This document shows positions 33,858 through 36,454 of a stretch of DNA of 36,454 bases, one piece after another. A model generated the notes under the pieces. The model was not told the origin of the DNA. It saw only the letters and a program-made list of their open reading frames with translations, and did no database searches. The stretch is from IMG/VR virus record IMGVR_UViG_3300030329_005938, positions 1 through 36,454 of that record. One strand, written 5' to 3'. The first letter of the stretch is position 1. Each line of letters opens with the position of its first letter. The stretch is from a virus. Made by a program: the position numbers and the translations under genes.

Positions 33858-34723
33858 TGAGTAGACGTCCAGGAAATTTTTCGCATCAGTTTGTGGGTCG
33901 GAGAAAAAAAGTTGTTTCTGGCTGGCGTGATTTTGATCCGTTTCACCCGCACGCGACAAACAATGGTTTTCCAAACAGTCAATTGGCTTCACTTACTGTC
34001 AATTCATCTAGACAACTGGTGGCAACGTTTAACGATGCAATCGCAACGGCTGGTAGCACCTTGGCGGGCAGTGACGTATACGCCATACCACTAACGAACA
34101 AAGACGGAACCCGAGTAACGTTTGCGGATTCGTTTATACTCAAAACCCAAGTTGAGATCATCAGCGCATCGGGTGACATTAAAAACACCACTAACTATGC
34201 GCAGCCGTTTGTGGCCCTGGGTATTGGTCAGCACGCCGACGCAGACGACAGCACGAACCACTACGCGGCATATGGGATCTGGCTTTGGGATCGGGACGGC
34301 AGCAACAACATAAAGATGGCAGGCTGTGGGTTCCGCACAACGAACGTAGACACGCACAACGCAGTACAAGACTTCGACACCGGAGCGATCACTGACTTCA
34401 AAGGCAACCCACCGACTGGTCAGGTCATTACCGATTACTATCTTGGTCCGGGTCTGGGGTCTGCATTTACCGATACAAACGTGGTGAACTTGGCTAACTG
34501 GATCGGCGAAAACCAAACCGGTAGCTATACGAAACGGTCGGTGCCTGGTTTTGACCTATCAAACGCTAACGGCCAATTCGACGTTGATACACAGGTATAC
34601 CTGTACGCCGTCTTCGGGGTGAAGGCGGCGATCGATGGTTCAGAGGATCAAGCTTCAGTAACGTGTCGTTTGCGGTACATGGTAAACTCTAATGACGGCA
34701 AAGATGGGACGGCAACAGCATGA
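33857..34723 (+). CDS. Paralogous surface protein, second copy
   Basis: A 288-aa beta-rich protein with ATG 33857 sharing one base with the preceding stop (TAATG). The N-terminus PGNFSHQFVGRRKKVVSGW aligns with the previous gene (PGNFSHTSVGRSKHARTGW), and the middle (TFADSFILKTQVEIISASGD) and end also align. Sequences have diverged widely elsewhere, as expected for receptor-facing proteins. Local GC is somewhat higher than in the first copy. No catalytic motif. Confidence 0.6.
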   Translation: MSRRPGNFSHQFVGRRKKVVSGWRDFDPFHPHATNNGFPNSQLASLTVNSSRQLVATFNDAIATAGSTLAGSDVYAIPLTNKDGTRVTFADSFILKTQVEIISASGDIKNTTNYAQPFVALGIGQHADADDSTNHYAAYGIWLWDRDGSNNIKMAGCGFRTTNVDTHNAVQDFDTGAITDFKGNPPTGQVITDYYLGPGLGSAFTDTNVVNLANWIGENQTGSYTKRSVPGFDLSNANGQFDVDTQVYLYAVFGVKAAIDGSEDQASVTCRLRYMVNSNDGKDGTATA

Positions 34724-34923
34724 CACAAGATGATTGCAATAATTCTATGTCCAATGTTTCATTGAACTCGCAAACTACTCAAATCGTATCTGATTCAAGT
34801 AACCAAAGTTACGATCAAATATACCTAAAAGGTGAAATTGAGCAGACCATTTGGGATGCTGCCCTGGCATCTGCTGATGACGCCCTTGTGCTAGTACAAT
34901 GGTTAGAATCTAAGAGAGGTTGA
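34720..34923 (+). CDS. Small soluble protein upstream of the holin-like gene
   Basis: A 67-aa protein. ATG 34720 overlaps the previous stop (ATGA), so translation is probably coupled. The first 35 residues are Ser/Asn/Gln-rich and disordered. The rest is one amphipathic helix (EQTIWDAALASADDALVLVQ). No membrane segment. It could be a holin partner or a small virion protein. The function is unknown. Confidence 0.5.
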   Translation: MTQDDCNNSMSNVSLNSQTTQIVSDSSNQSYDQIYLKGEIEQTIWDAALASADDALVLVQWLESKRG

Positions 34924-34924
34924 C

Positions 34925-35116
34925 ATGCAAGCTTTTATCGACAAACTTTTTTGTTCTCAAAAACGAGTATCTTGGCGGCGACTGGCCGTGCTCATTCTCG
35001 GAACCGGACTGTTGGCAACTGGTCTACTTGATTCTGAGCAGTGGCTGTATCTTAGTCTTGCTTATATCGCTGGTGATTCTGCCGAAAAGGCAATGAGTGC
35101 AATTTCTAAGAAGTAG
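34925..35116 (+). CDS. Holin-like small membrane protein
   Basis: A 63-aa protein with AGAGGTTGAC before ATG 34925. It has a basic start (MQAFIDKLFCSQKRVSWRR), then a hydrophobic helix (LAVLILGTGLLATGLL), a short turn, and a second moderately hydrophobic helix (WLYLSLAYIAGDSAEKAM) with a basic end. Two membrane helices in about 60 aa with charged ends is the usual design of small phage holins. Holins are too diverse for a sequence-level call. No endolysin gene is next to it in this window. Confidence 0.5.
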   Translation: MQAFIDKLFCSQKRVSWRRLAVLILGTGLLATGLLDSEQWLYLSLAYIAGDSAEKAMSAISKK

Positions 35117-35119
35117 TAG

Positions 35120-35494
35120 ATGGCTTTTGTAACGACAAAATTTGACGATGCGACGTCATTCAAAGTTGCTTATCACTCGCAAATAACCAATGCGGTGACT
35201 AGCAATTTGACTGGCGGTGCTGGATCTTTGTACTCAATTAAAATTGAAAACTCTAATGATGCAGCGGTGTATATAAAAATTGCCAATGCATTCACGGCCA
35301 CGTCTGGATCAACAGCACCGGATTGGATTTTTTCTTGTCCTGCTGCATCTACATACACATATGAAATACCGAATGGCGTTGCTTTTAAGGCATTGTCAGT
35401 TTGGGCGAATGAAAATGCTGTTGAAACCGACAATACTACGCCCAGTGTTAGTGGTAACGAAACTGTCCAAGTGACGATTGTGACGGGTTCATAA
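35120..35494 (+). CDS. Small beta protein, first of a tandem pair
   Basis: A 124-aa beta-rich protein starting at ATG 35120, three bases after the previous stop and with only a weak ribosome site (AAGAAG). It shares its layout with the following gene: a strand SLYSIKIENSNDAAVYIKIA, a Pro-rich turn, a strand near YTYEIPNGVAF, and a final strand QVTIVTGS. It looks like one beta-sandwich domain, probably a surface component. Confidence 0.55.
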   Translation: MAFVTTKFDDATSFKVAYHSQITNAVTSNLTGGAGSLYSIKIENSNDAAVYIKIANAFTATSGSTAPDWIFSCPAASTYTYEIPNGVAFKALSVWANENAVETDNTTPSVSGNETVQVTIVTGS

Positions 35495-35883
35495 TGGCAA
35501 ACACGAAAACAATTCTTGGTAACCTGGCCCCTAAACTTGTAGTTGATGAGGACGCAGACACTACTGCTGCGTCTGATGTTACAGGAACTACTGGTTCTGC
35601 CTATGTAATTGAAATAGACGCAACGGCTGGAACACCCACAACTGCAGAGCCTGCTTGCTACGTCAAAATTATTGATGCAGATTCAAGTGTTGTTGGTGGA
35701 GGGGGTAGCAGTTCTGTTCCAGAGCTTGTTCTTTACGCTCCGATTGGTCAGGTCACAACATACGTTATTAGCAGTGGTTGGGCTTTTTCGAGTGGTCTTA
35801 GTTTTTGGGCAGTAACAACTGCTGCTGTAGCTGGAGACACTTCTCCGACATCTGATGTTAAAGTAACAATCCTAACAACATAG
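35494..35883 (+). CDS. Small beta protein, second of a tandem pair
   Basis: A 129-aa protein whose ATG 35494 shares a base with the previous stop. It contains SAYVIEIDATAGTPTTAEPA, CYVKIIDADSS, TTYVISSGWAF, and ends VKVTILTT, all in the same order as in the preceding gene. The paralogues have diverged strongly but keep the same length and fold pattern. Function unknown; a decoration-type role is a guess. Confidence 0.55.
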   Translation: MANTKTILGNLAPKLVVDEDADTTAASDVTGTTGSAYVIEIDATAGTPTTAEPACYVKIIDADSSVVGGGGSSSVPELVLYAPIGQVTTYVISSGWAFSSGLSFWAVTTAAVAGDTSPTSDVKVTILTT

Positions 35884-35891
35884 GTTTAAAA

Positions 35892-36125
35892 ATGATTGAT
35901 GAAAAAGTAACCTGGGCAGCAACAGAACTGAACTCTAAGTTTGGCAACCATAAGCAAGCTGGCAAAGTTTTGCTGTGCGTTATTGCAGATCTGATGGCTG
36001 AACTTGAAGCAGCAAAAGCTCCCGCCAAAAAAGCTCCCGCCAAAAAGACTCCAGCCAAAAAGGCTACCGCCAAAAAGGCTCCTGCGAAAAAATCAACAAA
36101 ACGAAAAACCACAACCAAAAAATGA
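35892..36125 (+). CDS. Histone H1-like basic protein
   Basis: A 77-aa protein with AGG ten nt before ATG 35892. Residues 1-40 form a short folded part with a hydrophobic helix (AGKVLLCVIADLMAELEA). Residues 43-67 are five 5-residue units (APAKK, APAKK, TPAKK, ATAKK, APAKK), followed by a Lys/Thr/Arg tail (STKRKTTTKK). The tail is like the C-terminal tail of eukaryotic histone H1 and of bacterial H1-like proteins, which bind DNA by charge. A DNA- or RNA-condensing role, or packaging with the ejected DNA, is possible. Lys-Ala repeats also arise by slippage, so the repeat alone does not prove a function. Confidence 0.6.
   Translation: MIDEKVTWAATELNSKFGNHKQAGKVLLCVIADLMAELEAAKAPAKKAPAKKTPAKKATAKKAPAKKSTKRKTTTKK
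36018..36092 (+). repeat. Five 15-nt units coding [A/T]-[P/T]-A-K-K
   Basis: Five in-frame 15-nt units (GCTCCCGCCAAAAAA and variants) encode the Lys-rich tail of the H1-like protein. Units differ at several bases, so they are diverged rather than freshly expanded. Confidence 0.85.
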
Positions 36126-36133
36126 TTACTATC

Positions 36134-36221
36134 ATCATTCCGATTGCCACATGTTGATTTGAAAATCTATTTAGAAGCTGACCTGTTGTGGCTTTCGGAT
36201 TGTTTATGAGATTGGAATGAT
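36134..36221 (+). promoter_or_regulatory. Nested inverted repeats across the last intergenic gap
   Basis: ATCATTCCGAT (36134-36144) pairs with ATTGGAATGAT (36211-36221) over 11 positions with one G-U pair. Inside it, GCCACA (36146-36151) pairs with TGTGGC (36187-36192). The right arm covers the GGA and ATG (36217-36219) at the start of the next gene, so the structure could block or control its translation. No T-run follows, so a terminator is unlikely. Confidence 0.5.
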
Positions 36222-36454
36222 AAAAATGGACCCTATTTCTTGGACCGCAATAGCCGTTTTGGCTTCATTAGGCGTTGGTTTTGGTGCAGGCTGGGGCATG
36301 AAGCCAGACGCGGGCACAAAAGCTATTGAAGCCCAAACTGAGGCCATTAAAGAACTGAATACTGGCAACCAGGCGCTCGTCGATAAAGTGCAGGAGGTTG
36401 CGGTGGAAGAGGCTAAACGTGAAACTGTGATTGCGGATAAGCTCACAGATATGC
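36217..36454 (+). CDS. Membrane-anchored coiled-coil protein, 3'-partial (spanin-like?)
   Basis: An open frame from ATG 36217 (or ATG 36226, three codons later with GGA nine nt upstream) to the end of the window, with no stop seen. About residues 7-26 form one hydrophobic helix (WTAIAVLASLGVGFGAGWG). A helical, charged segment follows (GTKAIEAQTEAIKELNTGNQ, then ALVDKVQEVAVEEAKRETV). An N-terminal anchor plus a coiled coil is the plan of an inner-membrane spanin, and a holin-like gene lies 1.1 kb upstream. The missing 3' end prevents a firm call. Other small membrane coil proteins also fit. Confidence 0.5.
   Translation, partial: MIKMDPISWTAIAVLASLGVGFGAGWGMKPDAGTKAIEAQTEAIKELNTGNQALVDKVQEVAVEEAKRETVIADKLTDM

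Noticed and set aside
36018-36092. CRISPR-like array
   Set aside because: The 15-nt units are contiguous, in frame and without spacers; they encode APAKK.

Overview
The window looks like the late (virion morphogenesis) half of a short-tailed, podovirus-like bacteriophage genome. Every supportable gene is on the + strand, genes abut or overlap by 1-14 nt, and almost all have an AGGAG-type ribosome binding site. No rRNA, tRNA, CRISPR array, transposase or integrase is visible. There is no tail sheath, tail tube or classical tape-measure cassette. The portal, scaffold and capsid genes are followed by adaptor-like and nozzle-like genes and a block of internal ejection-type proteins, which is the usual order in T7/P22-like podoviruses. 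Composition is moderate GC. I cannot name the host; a Gram-negative, probably aquatic host is a guess from general style only.

Layout: (1) 1-4595 holds the portal (5' end outside the window), a double zinc-ribbon FmdB-like protein, an unknown Q/P/M-rich protein and a scaffold-like protein. (2) 4608-6304 holds the major capsid protein, a terminator-like hairpin, a decoration-like protein and a very clear rho-independent terminator. (3) 6315-12932 holds the adaptor-like and nozzle-like proteins and three consecutive fibre-like proteins with similar N-termini. (4) 12954-29871 is the ejection block: a glycine-zipper membrane protein, a Lys/Ala helical protein, a small beta protein, a 1098-aa coiled-coil protein, an M23 peptidoglycan endopeptidase and a 3672-aa giant. 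(5) 29872-36454 holds a promoter candidate, then small beta-rich surface proteins, a fibre with GIGT-type repeats, two pairs of tandem paralogues, a holin-like protein, a histone-H1-like protein and a partial membrane/coiled-coil protein.

The most interesting part is 18187-29871. The M23 peptidase and the giant protein each start with two copies of the same short motif ([N/D]VFGDL), which suggests a shared docking or packaging tag. The giant carries, in order, a glycine-rich hydrophobic segment, a segment resembling the Lys/Asp core of helix-hairpin-helix DNA glycosylases, a GNAT-like segment, a zincin site (HENGH) and a C-terminal segment resembling domains of large phage polyvalent proteins. 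A reasonable model is a virion-packaged, multi-effector protein that enters the cell with the DNA, with the M23 enzyme opening the wall. Between the GNAT and zincin segments lies an abrupt GC-rich patch with a gene-like ORF in another frame. Other notable points are two possible RNA structures around start codons (30568-30603 and 36134-36221) and a small protein with an H1-like AKAPAKK tail.

All family assignments come from reading motifs by eye; no database search was run.
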